Positions 1 to 6,633 of a stretch of 11,004 nt of DNA are shown here, in pieces; position 1 is the stretch's first letter; each line of letters opens with the position of its first letter. This DNA is from Clostridiales bacterium UBA1248. GTDB lineage: Bacteria > Bacillota > Clostridia > Oscillospirales > CAG-272. Location: positions 1 to 11,004 of the forward strand of contig DBWC01000069.1 in assembly GCA_002308615.1 (NCBI GenBank). The letters run 5' to 3'. Below the pieces are notes generated by a model. The model worked only from the letters and a program-made list of their open reading frames with translations. It made no database searches and was not told where the DNA came from. Both the position numbers and the translations under genes were made by a program.

Positions 1-75
1 CGGTGATGAAATCCGCCTTACGGCGGATTGACTGCAGGGAGATCACGTAAGATCCTTACCCTGCGGAGTCAGCCG
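1..75 (-). repeat. Two-hairpin intergenic palindromic repeat
   Basis: Two stem-loops lie back to back just downstream of the minus-strand membrane-protein gene. The first is an 8-bp perfect stem (10-17 with 22-29) and 4-nt loop. Read on the minus strand the loop is GTAA, a GNRA tetraloop, so the element probably folds in the minus-strand transcript. The second pairs 30-39 with 59-70, leaving a 2-base bulge (65-66), and holds GATC at both ends of its inner loop. The T-run after the first hairpin on the minus strand is only three bases, so it is not a textbook intrinsic terminator, though it could protect the 3' end of the operon mRNA. It may extend beyond the left edge. Membership of a dispersed repeat family is inferred. 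Confidence 0.6.
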
Positions 76-76
76 C

Positions 77-505
77 TTAATTTTTACCGTATTTTTCAAA
101 TCTCTTATCGTCAAACGCCGGTATGCGTCCGCTGCCGCGGCGGATGCTGCCGAGAAACGCGCCGAGGAGCGCGCAGCCCGCTGTTGACGGGATGAACGCC
201 GGGTGCAGACCGCCCGATGCGATAAGCGATACGATAAGCACGGTGACGATGAACATCGCCCCGCTTATAAGTCCCGCGGCAAAGGGACGCTTCTCCGTGC
301 ATTCAGCGCCGATGAAAGCCCCCGTAAAACAGCACAGAAGCAGCGCGGCGGCGCCGAGCCACGAAAGCGACGCCGGATCGTCCGACAAAAGGGAAAACGC
401 GGCAAGCGCCGTCAGAAGCAGCACCGCGAAAACGGAAGCGGACGCGCCGCCTACCGCGGCGGAAGCGAGCATATCAAGCGATTTTTTCGTATCTTTCAAC
501 TGCAT
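77..505 (-). CDS. TIGR04086-family (YrzE-like) four-helix membrane protein
   Basis: This is a 142-residue, very hydrophobic protein of unknown function. Four membrane segments can be seen at about residues 14-38, 46-68, 75-97 and 104-121. The N-terminus is lysine-rich (LKDTKK) and the C-terminal tail of about 20 residues is charged. Length, helix pattern and position directly downstream of yajC match the small TIGR04086 / YrzE membrane-protein family of Firmicutes, which has the same neighbour in Bacillus; the family call rests on this context plus overall character rather than on a catalytic motif. The start is supported by a strong Shine-Dalgarno, AGGAGG, about 7 nt upstream. It sits 63 nt after yajC and is probably cotranscribed with it from the promoter at 958-986. 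Confidence 0.7.
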   Translation of the reverse strand: MQLKDTKKSLDMLASAAVGGASASVFAVLLLTALAAFSLLSDDPASLSWLGAAALLLCCFTGAFIGAECTEKRPFAAGLISGAMFIVTVLIVSLIASGGLHPAFIPSTAGCALLGAFLGSIRRGSGRIPAFDDKRFEKYGKN

Positions 506-523
506 AAAAAAGACCTCCTATCC

Positions 524-542
524 TTACCGGACTATCCGGTAA
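524..542 (-). promoter_or_regulatory. Hairpin between yajC and the downstream membrane-protein gene
   Basis: A perfect 8-bp stem, TTACCGGA with TCCGGTAA, closes a 3-nt loop in the 63-nt gap between the two genes. On the minus-strand transcript it ends a few bases before the AGGAGG ribosome binding site and is not followed by a U-run. It is therefore more likely an mRNA-stability, processing or translation-tuning element than a terminator. Function is inferred. Confidence 0.5.
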
Positions 543-568
543 ATGATATGAGGCTTTTATTGTTTTTA

Positions 569-922
569 TTACTTCTTCTCGGCCTGATCCGCCGCGGGCT
601 CGCCGACCTTTTTGTCAACGCGGGCGATGGAGCCTTTGACTATGCGCAGCTTCGTGCAGTCGCCCGAGGTGCCGATGACGACCGTGTCGTCCGATACGCT
701 TAAGATCCTGCCTACGATGCCGCCCGTGGTGGTTATCTCGTCACCGACGGTAAGGCTGCTCCTCATCTCCGTCTCCTGCTTTTCGCGCTTTCTCTGCGGA
801 CGTATGAGCAGAAAATAGAACGCTACGACGAGCACGAGGATTATACCTATCGACGGAAGCATCGAAAGAAAGCTGTTTGTGTTTGTCGCCGTTGTTGTGG
901 CTGTAAGGATATTGAATAACAT
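569..922 (-). CDS. yajC: Preprotein translocase accessory subunit YajC
   Basis: This 117-residue protein has the family layout: a short Thr/Asn-rich N-terminus, a single membrane helix at about residues 22-40, then the basic cytoplasmic stretch RPQRKREKQ and a compact soluble domain with VGDEITTTGGIVGRI, typical of YajC. In characterised bacteria YajC associates with SecDF and YidC around the SecYEG channel and assists export and membrane insertion. The charged tail ending in KK is usual. The start is supported by AAAGGG about 8 nt upstream and by the promoter at 958-986. It is the first gene of a two-gene unit with the TIGR04086-type protein. The usual neighbours tgt/queA or secD are not within this window. 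Confidence 0.93.
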   Translation of the reverse strand: MLFNILTATTTATNTNSFLSMLPSIGIILVLVVAFYFLLIRPQRKREKQETEMRSSLTVGDEITTTGGIVGRILSVSDDTVVIGTSGDCTKLRIVKGSIARVDKKVGEPAADQAEKK

Positions 923-942
923 AATACCGACCCTTTCATAAC

Positions 943-972
943 TTGATTTCGCTCCATATTATACAATATAAT
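943..972 (+). promoter_or_regulatory. Possible antisense promoter opposing mazF
   Basis: The -10 region of the yajC promoter is symmetrical (ATTATA, TTG, TATAAT), so a perfect TATAAT also reads on the plus strand at 967-972. TTGATT lies 18 nt upstream of it at 943-948 as a plausible -35. A transcript from here would run into the 3' end of mazF in antisense. No product is encoded nearby on this strand. Activity is inferred from sequence symmetry only. Confidence 0.3.
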
Positions 973-986
973 CCCGCATATTGCAA
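958..986 (-). promoter_or_regulatory. Sigma-A type promoter of yajC
   Basis: On the minus strand TTGCAA (-35, 986-981) is followed after exactly 17 nt by a perfect TATAAT (-10, 963-958). The expected transcription start lies near 951, giving a leader of about 29 nt before the yajC ATG. The 17-mer covering the -10 (972 down to 956) is identical to the one at the promoter at 10101-10117. Confidence 0.75.
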
Positions 987-1026
987 GAGCTCTTTGTCAT
1001 AAAAAGAGGGCAATTATGTAAATTTT

Positions 1027-1380
1027 TTACTGTGCGCCGGTCGAAAGACCGAAGCTGACGGACAAAGCGCTGTCCACGCGCGCCATGTCCGCGTCGCCGA
1101 TGTGGCCTATTTTCTCCTTCAGCCGCCTTTTGTCTATCGTTCGCACCTGCTCGAGCAGGATGACCGAATCGCGCGACAACCCGCAGCCGGACGTCACGCC
1201 TATATGCGTCGGCAGACGCGTTTTCGTCACCTGACTCGTTATCGCGGCGGCGATGACCGTGGGACTGTATCTGTTGCCCACGTCGTTTTGTATTATAAGT
1301 ACCGGGCGGAGCCCTCCCTGCTCGGAGCCTACCACCGGAGACAGCTCCGCGTAAAAAATATCGCCTCTTACTATTTGCAT
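1027..1380 (-). CDS. mazF: MazF/PemK-family mRNA interferase (NdoA-like toxin)
   Basis: A 117-residue protein closely resembling Bacillus MazF (EndoA) along its whole length, including RGDIFYAELSPVVGSEQGG at the N-terminus, RPVLIIQND, and RDSVILLEQVRTIDK. The two residues required for cleavage in the Bacillus enzyme, Arg25 and Thr48, are both present (GGLR25PV and AAIT48SQ). The family cuts single-stranded RNA at short sequences, UACAU in Bacillus; the specificity here is not known. The start at MQIVRGD is chosen because AAAGGAG lies 8 nt before it; a start ten codons upstream would lack this and add a tail absent from the family. No antitoxin gene is visible: only 250 bp of non-coding DNA separates it from the divergent moxR-type gene. 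It may be a chromosomal stress-response RNase with its antitoxin elsewhere. Confidence 0.93.
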   Translation of the reverse strand: MQIVRGDIFYAELSPVVGSEQGGLRPVLIIQNDVGNRYSPTVIAAAITSQVTKTRLPTHIGVTSGCGLSRDSVILLEQVRTIDKRRLKEKIGHIGDADMARVDSALSVSFGLSTGAQ

Positions 1381-1532
1381 TTTCGCATCTCCTTTTTCCT
1401 TTCTGACCATATTTTTTCCATCAGAGAAGCGATATACTCAGCGCAAATATAAAACTTTTTGTAAACAGTAAAAAGCAGGCGAAACTTTTGACGTAAAAAA
1501 AGCGTCTATATAAACGGGGCGCGAATAACTTT

Positions 1533-1556
1533 GTTTACATATTATATTATTTAAAC
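1533..1556. promoter_or_regulatory. 24-bp AT-rich dyad, candidate operator
   Basis: GTTTACATATTA and TATTATTTAAAC face each other, with 10 of 12 positions symmetrical. The dyad sits between the divergent mazF and moxR-type genes, about 30 bp upstream of the right-facing -35 box at 1587. Position and symmetry suit a dimeric regulator. AT-richness alone could produce part of the symmetry, so this is a candidate only. Confidence 0.35.
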
Positions 1557-1586
1557 TGTTGAAAAACCGCCGCGCCGATTTTATAA

Positions 1587-1614
1587 TTGACAATGGTACA
1601 TCACGCAATATTAT
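1587..1614 (+). promoter_or_regulatory. Candidate promoter of the moxR-DUF58-transglutaminase-mrnC operon
   Basis: A perfect TTGACA (1587-1592) lies 16 nt before TATTAT (1609-1614), five of six matches to the -10 consensus. The predicted transcription start, near 1621, is only about 10 nt before the ATG at 1631 and falls within the apparent Shine-Dalgarno (GGAG, 1619-1622). Either the leader is very short or a weaker promoter further upstream is also used. Confidence 0.45.
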
Positions 1615-1630
1615 GAATGGAGATTTTGAT

Positions 1631-2581
1631 ATGAACGAAGAAATTGCCGCGGGAAGAGAAAAGCTCGTTTTGATGGCGGACGAGATAGAAAAGGTGATAG
1701 TCGGAAAAAGACAGCAGATAGTATCGCTGCTTACGGCGCTTCTGTCCGGCGGTCACGTGCTTATAGAGGACGTGCCCGGCACGGGCAAGACGACGCTTGC
1801 CGCCACGCTTGCCGCCGTGTGCGGATTATCGTTCAAGCGCGCGCAGTTCACGCCTGATATCATGGCGTCCGACATAACCGGCTTCAATATGTATAACCGC
1901 CAAAACGAGAGATTCGAATTCAAGGAAGGTCTGGCGATGTGCAACATCCTGCTCGCGGACGAGATAAACCGCGCCTCGCCTAAAACGCAGTCCGCTCTGC
2001 TCGAGGCGATGGAGGAGGGCAACGTCACGGTCGACGGAAAATCATACCCGCTTCCCGACCCGTTTTTCGTCATAGCGACGCAGAACCCGACGGGCTTCGT
2101 AGGCACGTATCCTTTGCCCGAGGCGCAGCTCGACCGTTTTTCCGTAAGACTTTCGCTCGGATATCCGCAGAAGGAAGAGGAAATACGCATAATCTCCGAG
2201 CGCCACGGCAAAAACCCGTTTGAAGACGTACGCACGCTGACGAACCCTGACGAGCTGAAATCCATAATCAAAAGCGTCGGAGACGTATTCATAGAAGACA
2301 GGATCTACGCGTATATAGTCGATCTTGTATCCGCAACGAGAAGACAGGACGAGCTTGCGCTCGGCGCAAGCACGCGCGCGGCGCTGATCGTCTCCAAAAT
2401 GGCGCAGGCGACGGCGTACATAATAGGCAGAAGCTACGTTGTGCCGGAGGACGTCGCGGCGGTGTTCGTATCCGTAACGGCGCACAGAGTCGTGCTCAAG
2501 CGCGAGGCGAAGCTTGCCGGGCAGACAGCCGAAAAGGTGCTTTACGGAATACTCAAAAGAACTCCCGTTCCGGTGATTTGA
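1631..2581 (+). CDS. MoxR-family AAA+ ATPase
   Basis: A 316-residue protein with all AAA+ landmarks of the MoxR group: Walker A EDVPGTGKT (about 46-54), Walker B ILLADEINRASP (about 106-117), sensor 1 FFVIATQNP (Asn152), and the arginine-finger segment PEAQLDRF (about 163-170), followed by a helical lid with GASTRAAL as the sensor 2 region. MoxR ATPases act as chaperones or assembly factors, usually working with a partner encoded next door. The DUF58 gene begins 3 nt after the stop, the standard pairing. Start: an in-frame TTG at 1559 and ATG at 1613 exist, but the ATG at 1631 has GGAG 8 nt upstream and gives the usual family N-terminus. The substrate is unknown. Confidence 0.93.
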   Translation: MNEEIAAGREKLVLMADEIEKVIVGKRQQIVSLLTALLSGGHVLIEDVPGTGKTTLAATLAAVCGLSFKRAQFTPDIMASDITGFNMYNRQNERFEFKEGLAMCNILLADEINRASPKTQSALLEAMEEGNVTVDGKSYPLPDPFFVIATQNPTGFVGTYPLPEAQLDRFSVRLSLGYPQKEEEIRIISERHGKNPFEDVRTLTNPDELKSIIKSVGDVFIEDRIYAYIVDLVSATRRQDELALGASTRAALIVSKMAQATAYIIGRSYVVPEDVAAVFVSVTAHRVVLKREAKLAGQTAEKVLYGILKRTPVPVI

Positions 2582-2584
2582 CGT

Positions 2585-3853
2585 ATGAAAAACAAGACCG
2601 TCCGTTTCAGGGGGCAGAAAAGAGCGTTCAAGGTCACGGGCTTCATCCTTATGTGGATACTGATGTTCATCGTGGCGATAGTGTTCACGCAGGCCTTGCG
2701 GAATTCCATATCTTATATATTCTTTATTATAGTGTGCGCCGTCCTGCCGATAGATCTAATATATACGGTCATAGCCGCGTCGTCTGTCGCGGCGGGTTTT
2801 TCGTGCAGCGCGGAAAGAGCGGAGAAAAAAGAATCCGTCAGCTTTACCGTGACGCTGTCCAACAGATCCGTGCTCCCCGTCCCGTTTGCGGAGGCGGAGC
2901 TTCTTCTGCCGGATGAAAAAGGGATCTCTCCCGTAGTCTACGTCCGCATACCGCTTGCCGCGCGCGGCACGAGCAAATTTTCAAAGAGCGTGGCGTTCCG
3001 GTATAAAGGCGAATATTTCTGCGGCGTAAGATATCTGTACGTCGGCGGACTTTTAAGGTTTTTCCGCATAAGGATTAAGCTGCCGGAAGACAAAAACGGC
3101 ACGGTAACGGTGCTCCCGCGCCGCATATCCGCCGAGCTTTCGCCGGAAAGATATATAAACGAGGCGTCCGTCGCGTCCGACGCCGCCGTGACAGGAACCG
3201 ACAGCGCGGAGCTCGCCGAAATAAAAGAATACGTGCCGGGCGATCCGATAAGAAACATACACTGGAAGCTGTCTACGAAGGTAGAGGAGCTTATGACAAA
3301 GCATTTCGGTGCGGAAAACGGCTATTCCACCTGCGTTATAGCCGATCCGGGCGCTTATTACGCCGATACCTTCGGCGCCGATATAGAGATAAACGAATAC
3401 TGTGACGACGCCGTATGCGAGATAAGCTGCTATATCCTCTCCACGGCGCTGTACGAGGGAAAAAGCGCGGCGCTCATATATTACGATACGCACGGCGGCG
3501 TCAGGCGTATTGAAAGAAAACGCTTTGACGGCATAAAATCGCTTGACGATTTTGTTCCGTATTACGCAGCTTGCCTGCCCGTGCCGCCGCTTAACGCGTC
3601 CGCGCTCACCGGATACACGGAGGAGGGCGTGGACAACGACATCGTTTTTGTAACGTCAAGGCTGACGAAGGACACGGTTTCCGCCCTGTGCGAGGCGCAG
3701 AACGTGAGCAGAGCCGTTTCCGTCGTTCTTTTTGAGCCGTACGCGATGATAGACGACCCGGAGGCCGTAAAGAACGAGGCGGAGGCCTGCATCAGGGAGC
3801 TTATATCCGCAAACGTCAACGTGAAAAGAGTCAGTGAAACGGAACTTATATGA
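2585..3853 (+). CDS. DUF58 domain membrane protein, MoxR partner
   Basis: A 422-residue protein. Two membrane helices at about residues 18-36 and 42-66 form a hairpin near the N-terminus. A beta-rich middle region (about 75-185) follows, then the DUF58 signature IKEYVPGDPIRNIHWKLS (213-230). The C-terminal half resembles the von Willebrand A-like fold expected for the family. Its role is not established biochemically; DUF58 proteins are almost always encoded beside MoxR ATPases and are thought to be their membrane-side partners. It starts 3 nt after the ATPase gene with only a weak GGTGA ribosome site, suggesting translational coupling, and ends with an ATGA overlap with the next gene. The topology puts the large C-terminal part in the cytoplasm if the N-terminus is inside (inference). 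Confidence 0.9.
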   Translation: MKNKTVRFRGQKRAFKVTGFILMWILMFIVAIVFTQALRNSISYIFFIIVCAVLPIDLIYTVIAASSVAAGFSCSAERAEKKESVSFTVTLSNRSVLPVPFAEAELLLPDEKGISPVVYVRIPLAARGTSKFSKSVAFRYKGEYFCGVRYLYVGGLLRFFRIRIKLPEDKNGTVTVLPRRISAELSPERYINEASVASDAAVTGTDSAELAEIKEYVPGDPIRNIHWKLSTKVEELMTKHFGAENGYSTCVIADPGAYYADTFGADIEINEYCDDAVCEISCYILSTALYEGKSAALIYYDTHGGVRRIERKRFDGIKSLDDFVPYYAACLPVPPLNASALTGYTEEGVDNDIVFVTSRLTKDTVSALCEAQNVSRAVSVVLFEPYAMIDDPEAVKNEAEACIRELISANVNVKRVSETELI

Positions 3854-6633
3854 GATACGATAGAAAAAACGACGCGCCGGAATCGTTTACCGCCGGCAGC
3901 GTGGGATTTGTGCAGAAAAGAAGCATACCAAAGGTGATCCTCGGTATGCTTTGCCGTTTTGCCGTCGCGTTCACCGGCGCCGCCGGAGTCTGCATGATGT
4001 TTGACGACGCGCTGAGATTCACCGGAGATTTCGATCCCGGGAAGATCATGCTCGTTTCTCTTGCTTTCTGCTCGGCGTGGTTTTTGTTTTTTATAGCGTC
4101 CGATCTGAACGGCGTGTTCTTCGGCGCAGTCTCCGCCGGTTATCTTTCCGCGCTTATTTACGGCGTCGTCCGCATAGGACCGAAGGCGGCGTTCGGCTTT
4201 GTGCCGGTGTCCGTGTGGAACCATCTGCTCGCCCGGCTCGATTCGCTCGGCTTTACGGCGCTGTCCGGGCTTAAAGTGCTCGCGGAGGAATGCGACCCGC
4301 TGACGGATCAGGGCGCGGCCTACGCAAGGATCGGCTTTTACGCGTTCTGCGCGGTCATATCTTTCGTATTTATTTCATGCCTTTATAAAAAAGTCAAGGC
4401 GGTCCCCGTCATCGTATCGGCCGGCATCGTTATGACGGTGACCTTTACATACAACCTTATAAGCGAGAATTTCGGATTCCTGCTCACTGTAGCGTCCGGC
4501 TTCGGTATGCTCGTTCTGCTCCATTACTCGGCTTTCACAAAGCAGAAAAGCGAGGACGAACAGACGGACGGCGAGGGGTATTATAAAAACAGGAGAAGAT
4601 CGCTTGCCCGCGCTTCCGCGCCGGGTCTTGCGGCGGTACTCGTCACGGCGATAGTCCTGGCGGTCGGCGCCGTGCCGGCGAGCCGCATCAAAGAGCCGGC
4701 CCCGGAGCTTACCGTGCTTTACGACGTGATAGACGATATGCGCAGCTTCTTTTCCAAATATCTCGTCGGTGAGACCGGTCCGGGAGACGGATACGAGGCC
4801 GACAGAAAAAGCACCGAGCCGACGCCGAGGAATTTCAAAGAGAAAAAACTGCTGTCCGTATCCGCCGAGTACCCGTCGCCTCTGTATCTGCGCGCGTGGG
4901 TGTCTGAATCATACGGCGGCGACAAATGGACGTCCGCGGAAAATTCTTCCGCAAACGGCATAGACATACTTCCGGAGCAGATAACGGAGCTGTTTTACAC
5001 TATAATAGACGTCGACGCGAACATACTTACAAAAACGGACGGCGCGGATATAACGACTCTTGACCGCGGCTTCTTAAAAGAATTCGTAGTGATAAGAAGC
5101 GAGGCGTTGAACGGCAAGACCGGCCTGCTCGCCAGCCGTTTTTCAACGCTGTACGGCGTTATGGATACGAAGATGAAAGAGGGCTACGCAAACGAATACC
5201 GTATGAGAAACGGCGTGGGCACCGTCGGTATGTCCATGAAGGGCGCCGAATACGGGACCGTGGCGTACGCTCCCGATTACAAATACATAAAGCTTGAAAA
5301 ATTAGACGGCGATATGAGGATATACAATATCGTCCTGCCTTATATCAGAGCGTACGCTGAAAGACGTCTCGGCGGAGAGACCGCGCTTGACGACTGGCTC
5401 GACACCGTGAAGAAGGAAGTGAGACGGCAGGCGGCGGAGTTCGATCTGACTATACCGGACGGATGCCTTATAAACTATATGGCGTCCCTGAGCGACGAGG
5501 ATCTTGTGTCACTGAAGATCAGGCTGGATCAGGTGCGCGCATACGAGGAGCACGTATATGATAACTGCACGTCCGTGCCGTGGAGCGACGAAAGAACGCT
5601 TTCAAAAGCCGCCGAATCGGCGTTCGGCGGAAGAACGGCAGCTATGCCGTCCGAGGTATATTCGATCGCAAGAAGGACGGCGCGCTATCTTGAAGATCTG
5701 TGCGAGTACGATCTTATGCCGGAGGGCTATACGGATCGCGGCTCGTATATAGCTCAGTTCCTTACGTCCGCAAAGACGGGTTACTGCGTACAGTACGCGT
5801 CGGCGGGCGCGCTTATGCTGCGCACCGCGGGCATACCCACAAGATACGTCGACGGATATCTGGCGTCCGATTTCTATATCAAAAACGGCAAATACGTATG
5901 CGACGTGCTTGACAGCAGCTCGCACGCCTGGGTAGAGGCTTACGTGCGCGGCTACGGCTGGATGACGTTTGAGATGACGGAGCCCATGCTCGACGGTATA
6001 TACGGAAAGCCGGGAGAGATCAACACAGTGACCGAAACGGATACGGAGACGGCGGAAACGACAGACGCGGAGGAGACGACAAAAGACACGGAAACGACGC
6101 CTCCCGTTACAAGACCGCTCGACTCGCTTACCGTTCCTGAGGATACGACCGTGACGTCCGATCCCGTAGGCGACGTGATATCCGGGCGCGTCCTCGCCGC
6201 CGTCGGTATCTCGCTTTTGTGCGTGCTCGTCATATCGACGCTCGTGTATATCTATATAAACACAACGTCGAAACGCGCGAAAAAGCGGCGCGAGATGCTT
6301 GAAAGAGCGTCAAAAGGAGAGTCGGCCGATCCCGGAAACGACATAAACGAGATAAGCCGGTACATATTCTATATGTTCGGGCGCACGGGGCTCAGAAGAG
6401 AGAAAACGGAGCTTATGACCGATTTCGTAAAGCGCGCGGACGAATTTACGTTCTCCGATCAGAGCTTTGCCGCCGCGGCGCGCGCCATACAGAAGAACGC
6501 TTTCGGTCGCTGCGCCGACAAAAACGACTGCAAGGACGCGGCCGATTACGCGTTATATCTGCGGAAGATAACGCTCAACAGGCTGACGCTTGTCAAAACC
6601 ATCTGGTATTGTGAGGTGCTGAAACGGATATGA
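3850..6633 (+). CDS. Transglutaminase-like (TgpA-type) multi-pass membrane protein
   Basis: A 927-residue protein. Seven membrane helices are visible at about 29-49, 65-84, 88-108, 161-179, 185-203, 207-227 and 257-277. A long, probably extracellular region follows (about 280-775), with a transglutaminase-like core near 620-712. Candidate catalytic residues are Cys646 (TGYCVQYAS) and His692 (SSSHAWVEAY); the third position, Asp in classical enzymes, is Glu708 (WMTFEMTEP). A Thr/Glu/Asp-rich linker (about 725-775), an eighth helix (about 781-803) and a cytoplasmic tail resembling DUF4129 complete it. The order MoxR, DUF58, TgpA-like is a recognised trio. Whether the core is a peptidase, a cross-linker or non-catalytic is unknown. 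Start codon overlaps the DUF58 stop (ATGA), and its own stop overlaps the next ATG. Confidence 0.9.
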   Translation: MRYDRKNDAPESFTAGSVGFVQKRSIPKVILGMLCRFAVAFTGAAGVCMMFDDALRFTGDFDPGKIMLVSLAFCSAWFLFFIASDLNGVFFGAVSAGYLSALIYGVVRIGPKAAFGFVPVSVWNHLLARLDSLGFTALSGLKVLAEECDPLTDQGAAYARIGFYAFCAVISFVFISCLYKKVKAVPVIVSAGIVMTVTFTYNLISENFGFLLTVASGFGMLVLLHYSAFTKQKSEDEQTDGEGYYKNRRRSLARASAPGLAAVLVTAIVLAVGAVPASRIKEPAPELTVLYDVIDDMRSFFSKYLVGETGPGDGYEADRKSTEPTPRNFKEKKLLSVSAEYPSPLYLRAWVSESYGGDKWTSAENSSANGIDILPEQITELFYTIIDVDANILTKTDGADITTLDRGFLKEFVVIRSEALNGKTGLLASRFSTLYGVMDTKMKEGYANEYRMRNGVGTVGMSMKGAEYGTVAYAPDYKYIKLEKLDGDMRIYNIVLPYIRAYAERRLGGETALDDWLDTVKKEVRRQAAEFDLTIPDGCLINYMASLSDEDLVSLKIRLDQVRAYEEHVYDNCTSVPWSDERTLSKAAESAFGGRTAAMPSEVYSIARRTARYLEDLCEYDLMPEGYTDRGSYIAQFLTSAKTGYCVQYASAGALMLRTAGIPTRYVDGYLASDFYIKNGKYVCDVLDSSSHAWVEAYVRGYGWMTFEMTEPMLDGIYGKPGEINTVTETDTETAETTDAEETTKDTETTPPVTRPLDSLTVPEDTTVTSDPVGDVISGRVLAAVGISLLCVLVISTLVYIYINTTSKRAKKRREMLERASKGESADPGNDINEISRYIFYMFGRTGLRREKTELMTDFVKRADEFTFSDQSFAAAARAIQKNAFGRCADKNDCKDAADYALYLRKITLNRLTLVKTIWYCEVLKRI

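Noticed and set aside
203..703. 166-codon plus-strand ORF
   Set aside because: It covers the antisense of the TIGR04086-type gene and part of yajC, both supported by motifs and ribosome sites.
990..1008. CTCTTT/AAAGAG hairpin as a mazF terminator
   Set aside because: Only six AT-rich base pairs, and no U-run follows on the minus strand; read-through into yajC cannot be excluded.
1559..1630. TTG start giving a 340-residue MoxR-type protein
   Set aside because: The extra 24 residues have no family counterpart and cover the candidate promoter; the ATG at 1631 has a ribosome site.
3562..4224. 220-codon reverse ORF
   Set aside because: It is antisense to the DUF58/transglutaminase junction and shows no motif.
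5952..6233. Ser/Val-rich reverse ORF
   Set aside because: It is the mirror of the Thr/Glu linker of the transglutaminase-like protein, and the composition follows from that repeat.
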